Assembly: GCA_030592835.1 (NCBI GenBank)
Contig: JAUVIJ010000047.1
Span: forward strand, 1 to 10,585
Reading direction: 5' to 3'
Length of the DNA stretch: 10,585 nucleotides
From: Candidatus Cloacimonadota bacterium
GTDB lineage: Bacteria > Cloacimonadota > Cloacimonadia > Cloacimonadales > TCS61
In this document: positions 1 through 6,613 of the stretch, piece after piece
Position numbering within the stretch: position 1 is the stretch's first letter
How the letters are laid out: each line of letters begins with the position of its first letter
Made by a program: the position numbers and the translations under genes
Notes under the pieces: model-generated
The model's input: only the letters and a program-made list of their open reading frames with translations
What the model was told of the DNA's origin: nothing
The model's database searches: none

Positions 1-1
1 A

Positions 2-1729
2 AAACAATATGATATTGCGATAGAGAATTTAGAAAAATATGTTGAGTTGACGGATAATCCAACTGGTAAATATCAATTAGGAAAAGCGTATTTATTTGTC
101 GGGAAAAATTTAGATAAAGCAGTTAAAATCTATAAATATTACATCAAAAACTATAGAGGCTTTTCAAACAAAAATTATATCCCGGATATTAATGGTGCAT
201 ATTGGAGATTAGGACTTGTTTATGAAAGAAAAGGAGATTTAGGGAAAGCGAAGAAAACGTATGAAAAGGCATTGAAATACGATGGTCTGAACGGATATGT
301 AATTAAAGCCATCAACAATCTGGGAAAGAATATCGATGAAATATTAAATGGAAATAAAACTGATTATATTTCTGGAGATGATGCTGTTTTTGATATGGAT
401 TTTCTGATCAAAGCGTTGGAAACTTCTCATCCTGATTTATATGCTTATACAAACGTTGATACAATGAAAAAGAAGTCTGAAACCTTAAAATCAGATCTTC
501 CGGATTCAATTTCGATAATTGATTTTGCTAAGATCACATCAAAATATGTGGCGGGGTTTGGAGATGGTCATACATTTGTGCATTTACCTTTTAATAAGTA
601 TTATTCTAACATAGATGAATTGGCTTTCCCTTTTGATGTTGTAATTCAGGATGGAACTGTCTTGATTGAAAATGTCTACAATGAAAATGATAGCATTTAT
701 ATCGGAAATGAGATACTTTCCATAAATCAATAAAATATCGGCAATATTTTAGAAGAGGCAATTCAATGCCAGAGTGCGGAGAAAATCGATTTCAAATATC
801 AAAAAGTTTCACGTAATTTCAGAGAGATCTTATACTTGTTTTATGGTTGGAAAGATAATTTTTCTATAGAAATTAAAAATACGGTAACTGGTAAAATTAT
901 TAATACTGTTTTAAAAGGTGTTGAAAAACAGACTATTCAATCCATGAGAAAACAAACTGCAATGCCCTCCGAAAAACCATTCAAATTCTTTTACCTCGAA
1001 GACATAAATACCGGATTGATAGAATATCTGAGTTTTTCTCAAATGGAAAATTTCAAAGTGTTTCTGGATTCTACTTTTAAATTTATTGAAGAAAAAAACA
1101 TAAAAAACTTGATAATAGACGTTCGAAATAATGGTGGTGGCAACTCAAATTGTGGCAAATTTTTTCTTACTTATCTTACAAAAGAACCCTATGTAATGTT
1201 CTCAGAATGTAATGTAAAATATAGTAAAAAAGTTAAAAATATGTATAAACAGAATATTCCGAAATGGATGCAAATTTTTCCTTTCTATTACCTGAGTAAT
1301 AATTCTAAAATTCTATATACTTCAAAAGACGGATATATTCATGAGAATAAAACCGAACCATACAAACATGATATTTCCGAACCTTTTTTCTCCGGAAATG
1401 TTTACATTTTAATAGGAAATTATACCTTTTCCAGCGCAACAGATTTTGCGGCAGTTTTTAAGGATTATGGATTCGGTATTTTAATTGGTGAAGAAACGGG
1501 TGGATTAGCTACTTGTTATGGAGATCTCCTTATGTTTAATATGCCAAATTCAGGGTTAAGTTTCTGTGTCTCTCATAAATATTTTGTCCGTCCTGGTGGA
1601 TTTGATGATTGCAAAGGTGTTATTCCTGATTATGAAGTAAAACAAAAACCGGAAGATATTAAAAATGGAATCGATAATATTTTAGAATTTACAAAAGAAT
1701 TGATCTATTCAACCCAGATAATGCAATAG
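2..1729 (+). pseudogene. TPR-containing S41-family peptidase, 5'-truncated and interrupted by an in-frame TAA
   Basis: The frame is open from the window edge to 1729 except for one TAA at 731-733, so the 5' end is missing and the visible part is one gene in two pieces. The first ~100 visible residues form at least two TPR-like helical pairs (e.g. 'YWRLGLVYERKGDLGKAKK'). An S41 N-terminal helical region follows, with 'SHPDLYAYT' and the conserved 'GDGHT' near 560-575. After the stop the same frame resumes with 'NIGNILEEA', then the S41 core: 'DVRNNGGGNS' (about 1118-1147), 'TFSSATDFAAV' (about 1424-1456) with the probable nucleophile Ser, and 'IGEETGG' (about 1480-1500). S41 enzymes are C-terminal-processing serine proteases, usually exported. 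CAA or AAA to TAA is a one-base change, so this is a recent nonsense mutation or a sequencing error. TTG codons at 47 and 836 are not credible starts because homology continues upstream of both. Confidence 0.85.
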
Positions 1730-1739
1730 ATGTTTATTG

Positions 1740-1776
1740 AAGAGCCCTCTGTACCAAGATGACACTGGACTCTTTT
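1740..1776 (+). terminator. weak candidate terminator after the S41 gene
   Basis: AAGAGCCC (1740-1747) can pair with GGACTCTT (1767-1774) with one C-A mismatch, and a short T run (1773-1776) overlaps the 3' arm. The loop is long (19 nt, with at most three more internal pairs). It lies ten bases after the stop of the plus-strand peptidase gene, where a terminator is expected before a convergent gene. The stem is imperfect and the U tract is only four bases, so this is tentative. Confidence 0.25.
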
Positions 1777-1807
1777 GGAAGGTGAAAAATGCAGGAAAAG
1801 AAACTAA

Positions 1808-2758
1808 TTATTGCTTTTCTCTTCTTAACATCGATATCAGAGTTTTATAAAAATCAAACACCACAATAACTATAATCACTATGAGAATCCAGGAGCCGAT
1901 TGGTCTTAAAACATCTAAGGAAGGGTGAATGAATATCTCTTCAAAAGGATAGTTTAAAAGAAAAATAGCTACTATCAGGTAAACACTGTTATTAATCAGA
2001 TTTATCCAATATGTTTTAAAAAAGTAGGGTAAAATACTGCAAATCAGCTCAAAGAAAATCAAACCGATTACCAATAATGACATGAATTGTGAAAAAAATG
2101 CTTCAAAAAGAGGTTCAGGAGGATGAGTGAAATTAACTGTTTTAAAAAACAGAGTATTGTACTTGAAATAAACTAGAAGAGCAATGATCAGAAGACCTGC
2201 TATGATTCCAATTTTCAATTTACTGGGTGCATTCAAAGGTAATGTTTTTATTTTAAATTTACTTATAACAAATTGGGGCCAGATAAGATTTATCTTCTTT
2301 TCACTCTGGGTAATTAAATAGAAGATCAAAGCCACTATGCCAAAGTCATATATCCAGGTTACTGGTGCTTCAGCCAGCAATTGCATAAATCTATTTATAA
2401 ATCCATTTATCTTAATTGAAAGGTCAAAAGGGAAAAAATTAAATGAAAAATTAAAATCATCTGATATTATCTTTAGAAAATAATGGATTGCAAATAAAAT
2501 CCAGGTGTATCTGAAAAGATAATTTTTATATGAGGGAGATATTATCTGAAAGCCTTCAAGATACTTTTCTGCAACTTCTTTTGCCGGTCCGAATAGATTA
2601 ATTGCTTTTTGGATATTTTCTTCTGAAATTTCCCCAAAATCTTTTTCAGTTTTCTCAAGAATATGGCTCTCAATTTCTGCCAGAACTTCTTTTTTACCTT
2701 CGCTCAAAATCAGATAATGATCAATTTCCTCCAAATAATTCTTTATGTTTTTATCCAT
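1808..2758 (-). CDS. HAAS/DUF1700-like N-terminal domain, multi-pass membrane protein partnered with PadR regulator
   Basis: A 316-residue integral membrane protein of unknown biochemical role. Residues 1-70 are soluble and helical and match the pattern of the HAAS/DUF1700 domains that follow PadR genes: 'EVLAEIESHILEKTE' followed by 'KAINLFGPAKEVAEKYL'. The rest has about six hydrophobic segments (approximately 81-98, 134-150, 182-199, 225-247, 257-271 and 289-307), ending in a basic tail. Its ATG at 2758 sits inside the end of the upstream padR-like gene (8-bp overlap, ATGGATAA). A strong AGGAGG six bases before the ATG (plus-strand 2765-2770) fixes the start. The overlap indicates translational coupling. 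In such pairs the membrane protein is often a target of the PadR repressor and may sense envelope stress, but no function can be assigned here. Confidence 0.8.
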   Translation of the reverse strand: MDKNIKNYLEEIDHYLILSEGKKEVLAEIESHILEKTEKDFGEISEENIQKAINLFGPAKEVAEKYLEGFQIISPSYKNYLFRYTWILFAIHYFLKIISDDFNFSFNFFPFDLSIKINGFINRFMQLLAEAPVTWIYDFGIVALIFYLITQSEKKINLIWPQFVISKFKIKTLPLNAPSKLKIGIIAGLLIIALLVYFKYNTLFFKTVNFTHPPEPLFEAFFSQFMSLLVIGLIFFELICSILPYFFKTYWINLINNSVYLIVAIFLLNYPFEEIFIHPSLDVLRPIGSWILIVIIVIVVFDFYKTLISMLRREKQ

Positions 2759-3089
2759 TTTTTACCTCCTTTAATAATTTTGTTATTACTCCATTTTGTA
2801 TCTGCCAGATACTTAGAAGTTTATTTCTTATTGTTTTTCCTTCCTTACTAATTTCATAATACTTTTTTGGCCTGTCATGCTCCACATCCCAGCGGCTGCT
2901 TATCCATCCGTTTTTCTCAAGTCTTCTTAACATTGGGTATAGTGTATTTTCTTCAACAGAATATCCAATCTCTTCAATAAACCTGAGCATCATATAACCA
3001 TACATAGGAGTTTCCAAAGCCAATAAAACCATAATCTGCAAAAACCCCCTGTTCATCTCAACTTCAATCTTGCTATCCTGAATTGACAT
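2751..3089 (-). CDS. PadR-family transcriptional regulator
   Basis: A 112-residue short-type PadR winged-helix repressor. The family signature is clear: 'MYGYMMLRFIEE' (residues 29-40), the recognition region 'NTLYPMLRRLEKNGWI' (48-63) and the wing 'KKYYEISKEGK' (75-85). A short C-terminal helix would serve dimerisation. PadR proteins bind DNA as dimers, usually at an inverted repeat in their own promoter, and release it on binding a small hydrophobic ligand or by another signal. The start at 3089 is supported by GAGAGG (plus-strand 3097-3102) seven bases upstream. The gene is first in a two-gene minus-strand operon with the HAAS-like membrane protein. The upstream promoter contains a palindrome, which suggests autoregulation. 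Confidence 0.92.
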   Translation of the reverse strand: MSIQDSKIEVEMNRGFLQIMVLLALETPMYGYMMLRFIEEIGYSVEENTLYPMLRRLEKNGWISSRWDVEHDRPKKYYEISKEGKTIRNKLLSIWQIQNGVITKLLKEVKNG

Positions 3090-3120
3090 CTTTTAACCTC
3101 TCTAATTACTATGCGAAACA

Positions 3121-3149
3121 ATATTACTGTGTGATACACAGCATGTCAA
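3121..3149 (-). promoter_or_regulatory. sigma-70-type promoter of the padR-HAAS operon
   Basis: Read on the minus strand there is a perfect -35 TTGACA (plus-strand 3144-3149), a 17-base spacer (3127-3143) and a -10 TAATAT (3121-3126). Transcription would start near 3114, giving a 5' UTR of about 25 bases that contains the GAGAGG ribosome binding site. The boxes and spacing are near-consensus, and the position directly upstream of the padR-like gene fits. Confidence 0.75.
3127..3141. promoter_or_regulatory. 15-bp inverted repeat in promoter spacer, candidate PadR operator
   Basis: CTGTGT-GAT-ACACAG is a perfect inverted repeat with 6-bp arms and a 3-bp centre. It lies wholly inside the 17-bp spacer between the -35 and -10 boxes of the padR promoter, abutting the -10. 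A dimeric repressor bound there would block RNA polymerase, the classical arrangement for an autorepressed regulator. Binding by this particular PadR protein is inferred from position only. Confidence 0.55.
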
Positions 3150-3486
3150 TAAAAAAATTAATTCTTCCTATTTACTAAATTAACAGAATATGAAATTAAG
3201 GTTTTAGAACTGAGTAATTATAGGACTCTTGGAGAAAAAACATCAATTATTTTAATGAGGATAATCCTGCTGAAATGGTAATTAAAGAAATTTCCAATTC
3301 ATAACAAATTTGACAAATTAGCATTTCTAAGTCAAATTAGATTTTTAAGAAATTTAGATCTTTTTAATAATCATGCTAGTTTGAATAATATTAAAATCGA
3401 AGTGAATATTTGTATGATATCTTCAATTAGAAAAATAGAAACAACCGGAGAAAAATTGAATAAAATAGAAGGGGAATTATTATAAA
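3150..3486. other. 337-bp AT-rich gap with possible decayed coding sequence and one stem-loop
   Basis: No intact gene is visible. On the plus strand, frame 3 from 3162 reads 'LTEYEIKVLELSNYRTLGEK' and onward to a stop at 3279. Frame 2 at 3224-3304 includes 'NEDNPAEMVIKEISNS'. Frame 3 is open again for 67 codons from 3282 to the TAA at 3483-3485, including 'FDKLAFLSQIRFLRNLDLFN' and 'TTGEKLNKIEGELL'. The shifting frames could be a frameshifted gene relic or chance in AT-rich DNA; I do not recognise a family. The 67-codon frame lacks a good early start and ends one base before the next ATG. No convincing plus-strand promoter for the downstream gene was found. Confidence 0.3.
3307..3338. repeat. 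bulged stem-loop (inverted repeat)
   Basis: AATTTGAC (3307-3314) pairs perfectly with GTCAAATT (3331-3338). Inside, TTAG (3318-3321) pairs with CTAA (3327-3330) around a CATTT loop, leaving an AAA bulge. A TTTTT run follows at 3342-3346. It could be an AT-rich terminator left from a decayed plus-strand gene or a regulatory hairpin. The low GC of the stem makes it weak. Confidence 0.35.
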
Positions 3487-4545
3487 ATGAGAAGAATATT
3501 GATATTAACATTATTATCTTATATTGTAATTTCTGCAGAGATAATCGACCACAACTGCACTGATATTACCCAGATTCCTCAATCGGCAATAGAACAAGCT
3601 AAAATTGATCTTCACATTGCTTACGGACATACATCTCACGGTAGTCAATTGACTACAGGTATGACCGGTTTAATTGGTTTTGCTAATGGTGGAGGTTTAG
3701 GGCTTTCACTCCCGACCGATATATTTGAATGGAATAATGGTGGAACAGGTGGAGCGTTAGATCTTCACGATTATGCGATGCCCGGAGATTGTGGTTATTA
3801 CCCTCAATGGGTAAATGAAACAGAAGCTTACTTAGATAATCCGGTTAATTCAGATGTGAATGTCATTATCTGGTCATGGTGTGGACAGGTTGATAATAAG
3901 TATGCGGCAGGAACACTTGCCAGCGAATATTTAATTCCAATGGATCAATTGGAAACAGATTATCCGGCTGTTACTTTTATTTATATGACCGGTCACGTAG
4001 ATCATTGGGATGATGCAAATAACAAAGCTGCAAACCAGATGATCCGAGATTTTTGCAATGCAAATAACAAAGTTCTTTATGATTTTGCAGATATTGAGAG
4101 TTATGATCCTGATAATACATTTTATGAATTTCCTCATGATAATTGCAATTATTATGAATCCGAAGACGGGCCACAATTAGGAAATTGGGCAATCGAATGG
4201 CAAAACTCTCATACAGAAGATGAGGATTGGTATAATTGCAGTTCTGCTCACAGCCAACCCTTGAATGCTAATCGAAAAGCATATGCCGCCTGGTGGTTAT
4301 GGGTAACACTTGCCGGATGGAATCAGTGTTTACCTGCTCCAACTGATTTAATAGTCATAACTAATTCGGATTTTGTTCATATTTATTGGAATATGGTTCC
4401 CGGAGCATCATCATATAAAGTGTTTTCTTCAGACAATCCAGATACTGGTTTCATTGAAGATGTTTCCGGTTCATTTGATGGAGAAAGCTGGAGCGCACCA
4501 ATTGAGAATATGAAAAAATTCTATTATGTGACTGCTATGAATTAA
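3487..4545 (+). CDS. secreted SGNH-hydrolase-like protein with C-terminal fibronectin-III-like domain
   Basis: A 352-residue exported protein. Residues 1-17 form a short signal peptide (basic start, 'ILILTLLSYIVIS'). Residues 18-281 form a domain I cannot place in a named family. Its motifs resemble SGNH/GDSL hydrolases: 'GHTSHGSQ' (47-54, candidate nucleophile Ser), 'WSWCGQ' (129-134), 'TGHVDHWDD' (168-176) and 'SSAHSQPLNANRKAYAAWW' (252-270, candidate catalytic His255). The usual Asp three residues before that His is Ser here, so activity is uncertain. Seven cysteines (24, 102, 132, 190, 220, 251, 281) allow disulfides outside the cytoplasm. Residues 283-352 are a fibronectin-III-like module ending in 'KKFYYVTA'. 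The ribosome site AAGGGG is about 12 bases upstream, rather far. Substrate unknown; a polysaccharide or ester is a guess from fold resemblance. Confidence 0.75.
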   Translation: MRRILILTLLSYIVISAEIIDHNCTDITQIPQSAIEQAKIDLHIAYGHTSHGSQLTTGMTGLIGFANGGGLGLSLPTDIFEWNNGGTGGALDLHDYAMPGDCGYYPQWVNETEAYLDNPVNSDVNVIIWSWCGQVDNKYAAGTLASEYLIPMDQLETDYPAVTFIYMTGHVDHWDDANNKAANQMIRDFCNANNKVLYDFADIESYDPDNTFYEFPHDNCNYYESEDGPQLGNWAIEWQNSHTEDEDWYNCSSAHSQPLNANRKAYAAWWLWVTLAGWNQCLPAPTDLIVITNSDFVHIYWNMVPGASSYKVFSSDNPDTGFIEDVSGSFDGESWSAPIENMKKFYYVTAMN

Positions 4546-4577
4546 AAGAAAAAAGTTAATTTTTTATGGATTAAATT

Positions 4578-5027
4578 ATGATGACAAAAAGGCATCAAAA
4601 TATTCCTGCATCTTATTTAACATTGATAAAAGACAATAAAATTCTGCTTCTCAGACGTTTTAACACCGGATATGAAGATGGGAATTATTCAATGATTGCC
4701 GGGCATGTCGATCCGGGAGAAACCTTTACACAATGTATTATCAGGGAAGCAGAGGAAGAAGCAGGAATATTACTAAAACCAGAAGATCTAAAAGTTATAC
4801 ATGTGATGCACAGAAATTCTGAAACTGCAGTAAATAATGAAAGAATCGATGTTTTTTTTATTGCTAAAAAATGGGAAGGAGAAATCGAAAACAAAGAACC
4901 TCATAAATGTGATGATCTATCCTGGTTCGATCTGGACAACATACCTGAAAATGTCATCCCCTATATAAAGCAAGCAATCGCTGGAATAAATAATAAAGTT
5001 TATTATAGTGAATATGGTTGGCAGTGA
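4578..5027 (+). CDS. Nudix hydrolase
   Basis: A 149-residue single-domain Nudix protein of typical length. Residues 42-64 match the Nudix box GX5EX7REUXEEXGU exactly, running from 'GHVDPGE' through 'REAEEEAGI'. The Glu cluster binds Mg2+ for hydrolysis of a nucleoside diphosphate linked to another group. 'RRFNTGYEDGNYSMIAG' before the box, and 'ERIDVFFIAKKWEGE' and 'CDDLSWFDLDNIPENVIPYI' after it, resemble a common MutT-like subfamily whose substrate is unresolved. The cytoplasmic enzyme could be a house-cleaning hydrolase. Two adjacent ATGs (4578, 4581) are possible starts, and only a weak GGA at 4568-4570 serves as ribosome site. It lies 32 bases after the secreted SGNH-like gene and may share its transcript. 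Confidence 0.93.
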   Translation: MMTKRHQNIPASYLTLIKDNKILLLRRFNTGYEDGNYSMIAGHVDPGETFTQCIIREAEEEAGILLKPEDLKVIHVMHRNSETAVNNERIDVFFIAKKWEGEIENKEPHKCDDLSWFDLDNIPENVIPYIKQAIAGINNKVYYSEYGWQ

Positions 5028-5093
5028 GCGAAATGTTTAAGTACCGTAGCATAGTGTTTCCGTTAAAATAAGGAAAAAGGGAAATTATGTTAG

Positions 5094-5228
5094 ATCATAA
5101 AAAAATCCATACATATCATCGATGAAATCGACTAAGTATTAGCCCAACATTACGGTTTTACGGAATGGGAACTTGATTGCATTATCAAATACAGAATGAG
5201 AAAATGTCTGAACTGTGAATTAATATGA
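5094..5228 (+). pseudogene. relic of the C-terminus of an Eco57I-class restriction-modification methylase
   Basis: Frame 3 reads 'KSIHIIDEID', a TAA at 5133-5135, then 'VLAQHYGFTEWELDCIIKYR' and 'MRK', closing with TGA at 5226-5228. This matches my memory of the extreme C-terminal tail of Eco57I/PglX-type adenine methylase-restriction proteins, of the form 'IIDEID.VLA.HYGFT..EL' followed by 'D.IINYDIKYRMG'. Relative to that tail there is a nonsense codon after IDEID and a four-residue in-frame loss (NYDI missing between II and KYRM). No upstream methylase body remains: the frame begins after a TAG at 5091. It appears to be a decayed scrap of a restriction-modification locus. The family match is from memory, not a search. 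Confidence 0.5.
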
Positions 5229-5548
5229 TTAAGTGATAGACTATGGTTTTTTTATGGAACATTTTGATGAATGCTCATATTCAGTATAATCAAGGTAATC
5301 CAATAATCAGACGAATCAAAGTACAGACAATTGCAGATGATGTAGTTGGGAAAGATAAAGAATATTCGAACATTATATATCTTAATTTGAGCAAAATCCG
5401 GACTTGAGAAATTTGGGGAAACTTCATCCTCAGAATTAAAATAAATGCAATAATAATAAGATAGTTGAATTAAACCAGCATGATAAGATGAAACAGATAA
5501 ATAAATTGACAAGCTCATCATCGGGTTTTTCTTGAAGAAAGTAAGATT
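5229..5548. other. 320-bp gap, no convincing gene
   Basis: AT-rich sequence between the methylase relic and ispG. One short plus-strand frame (5243-5407, 54 codons, from ATG) contains 'NPIIRRIKVQTIADDVVGKD' followed by 'KEYSNIIYLNLSKIRT'. It reads somewhat like real protein but has no good ribosome site and no family I recognise, so it may be another relic. Upstream of ispG a TTGACA at 5506-5511 lacks a matching -10 at 16-18 bases, so no promoter is called. TTTCTT-G-AAGAAA (5528-5540) is a small palindrome overlapping the weak ispG ribosome site. Confidence 0.4.
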
Positions 5549-6613
5549 ATGAAGATAATTAGAAAAAAGACCAGGGAAATCAGGGTCGGTAATGTTAAGA
5601 TCGGGGGTGATAATCCTATCTCGATCCAATCTATGACAAATACCGATACCAGAGATATAAGCTCTACTACAGAACAGATCAAAAGATTGACTTCAGCCGG
5701 TTGTGATCTGATCAGGGTGGCAGTACCTGATTCGGAAGCAGCGGAAGCTGTCGGCAAGATCATACCTCAGATCAATATCCCCCTGATAGCTGACATTCAT
5801 TTCGATCATAAATTGGCTCTGATGGCAATCGAATCCGGTGTGGATGGATTGCGTCTAAATCCCGGAAATATCAGTAACCAGGAAAAGGTCTGTAGAATTG
5901 TGGATACCGCTGGAGAGCATCGGATACCGATCAGGATCGGAGTCAATGGTGGTTCCCTGCCAAAAGATATTCTCAATAAATATGGACATACTTCAACAGC
6001 ACTCGTCGAAAGCGCCCTCAGGCATATACAAATATTGGAGAGGTTAAATTTTCATGATATCAAAGTCTCAGTTAAAACCTCATCCGTTCCTCTGACAATA
6101 GAATCTTACCGATTACTCAGCAAAAAAATAGATTATCCTTTGCACCTGGGGATCACGGAAGCCGGCACGGAATTTGTGGGGACAATAAGATCCTCTATTG
6201 GTATCGGCACTCTGTTAGCAGAGGGTATCGGTGATACGATCCGGGTTTCATTAACAGCGGATCCAATATTAGAAATTAAAGTCGCAAAAGAAATACTGAA
6301 GAGCCTTGATCTTCGCAAAGGACTACGGATCATTTCCTGCCCCACTTGCGGTCGAACCGAGATCGACATTATCCGACTCACCGATGAGGTTGAGAAGATG
6401 CTGAAGGATTTTGCAGAAACGGATCTGACTGTTGCCGTAATGGGTTGTGTTGTGAATGGTCCCGGGGAAGCAAAAGAAGCTGATTTTGCCATTTGTGGTG
6501 GTAAATCCGAAGGGTTGATCTTCAAAGCAGGTGAATTCATTAAAAAAGTTCCTGAATCTGCCCTGGTAGAGGAATTATTTAGAATCATTAACGAACATAT
6601 CGATGAAGTTTAA
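5549..6613 (+). CDS. ispG: 4-hydroxy-3-methylbut-2-enyl diphosphate synthase (IspG/GcpE)
   Basis: IspG converts 2-C-methyl-D-erythritol 2,4-cyclodiphosphate to HMBPP, the penultimate step of the MEP isoprenoid pathway, in the cytoplasm using a 4Fe-4S cluster. The 354 residues are full length for the short bacterial form. The N-terminal TIM-barrel part shows 'VKIGGDNPISIQSMTNTDT', 'IPLIADIHFDHKLAL' and 'GLRLNPGNI'. The C-terminal cluster-binding part has Cys264 and Cys267 in 'SCPTCGRTE' and Cys300 in 'MGCVVNGPGEA', with Glu307 as the expected fourth ligand. All key residues are present. The ribosome site is weak (AGAAAG about nine bases upstream of ATG). It is the first gene of the tight plus-strand cluster, overlaps the next gene by 11 bp, and marks the rise in GC relative to the left half. 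Confidence 0.98.
   Translation: MKIIRKKTREIRVGNVKIGGDNPISIQSMTNTDTRDISSTTEQIKRLTSAGCDLIRVAVPDSEAAEAVGKIIPQINIPLIADIHFDHKLALMAIESGVDGLRLNPGNISNQEKVCRIVDTAGEHRIPIRIGVNGGSLPKDILNKYGHTSTALVESALRHIQILERLNFHDIKVSVKTSSVPLTIESYRLLSKKIDYPLHLGITEAGTEFVGTIRSSIGIGTLLAEGIGDTIRVSLTADPILEIKVAKEILKSLDLRKGLRIISCPTCGRTEIDIIRLTDEVEKMLKDFAETDLTVAVMGCVVNGPGEAKEADFAICGGKSEGLIFKAGEFIKKVPESALVEELFRIINEHIDEV

Noticed and set aside
731..733. Reassigned TAA or programmed readthrough in the S41 gene
   Set aside because: TAA is the normal stop of several genes here (e.g. ispG, Ppx/GppA) and no recoding signal is evident; nonsense mutation or sequencing error is simpler.
1789..1869. Short plus-strand frame starting MQEKKLIIAFLFLTS with an upstream GGAAGG, looking like a signal peptide
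   Set aside because: Its hydrophobic part is the antisense of the minus-strand gene's C-terminal codons (LRREKQ region) and it ends after 26 codons; chance is the better explanation.
4546..4577. A6...T6 inverted repeat between the SGNH-like and Nudix genes as a terminator
   Set aside because: Only A-T pairs with almost no loop; would not form a stable terminator hairpin.
5506..5534. TTGACA upstream of ispG as a promoter
   Set aside because: The sequence 16-18 bases downstream (around TTCTTG) is not an acceptable -10 box.
5252..5629. 125-codon minus-strand frame
   Set aside because: It begins inside ispG on the opposite strand, has no recognisable motif, and overlaps the methylase-relic gap; a shadow frame.
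6133..6588. 151-codon minus-strand frame
   Set aside because: Lies wholly within ispG, whose catalytic Cys motifs are on the plus strand; antisense shadow with Ser/Pro-rich composition.
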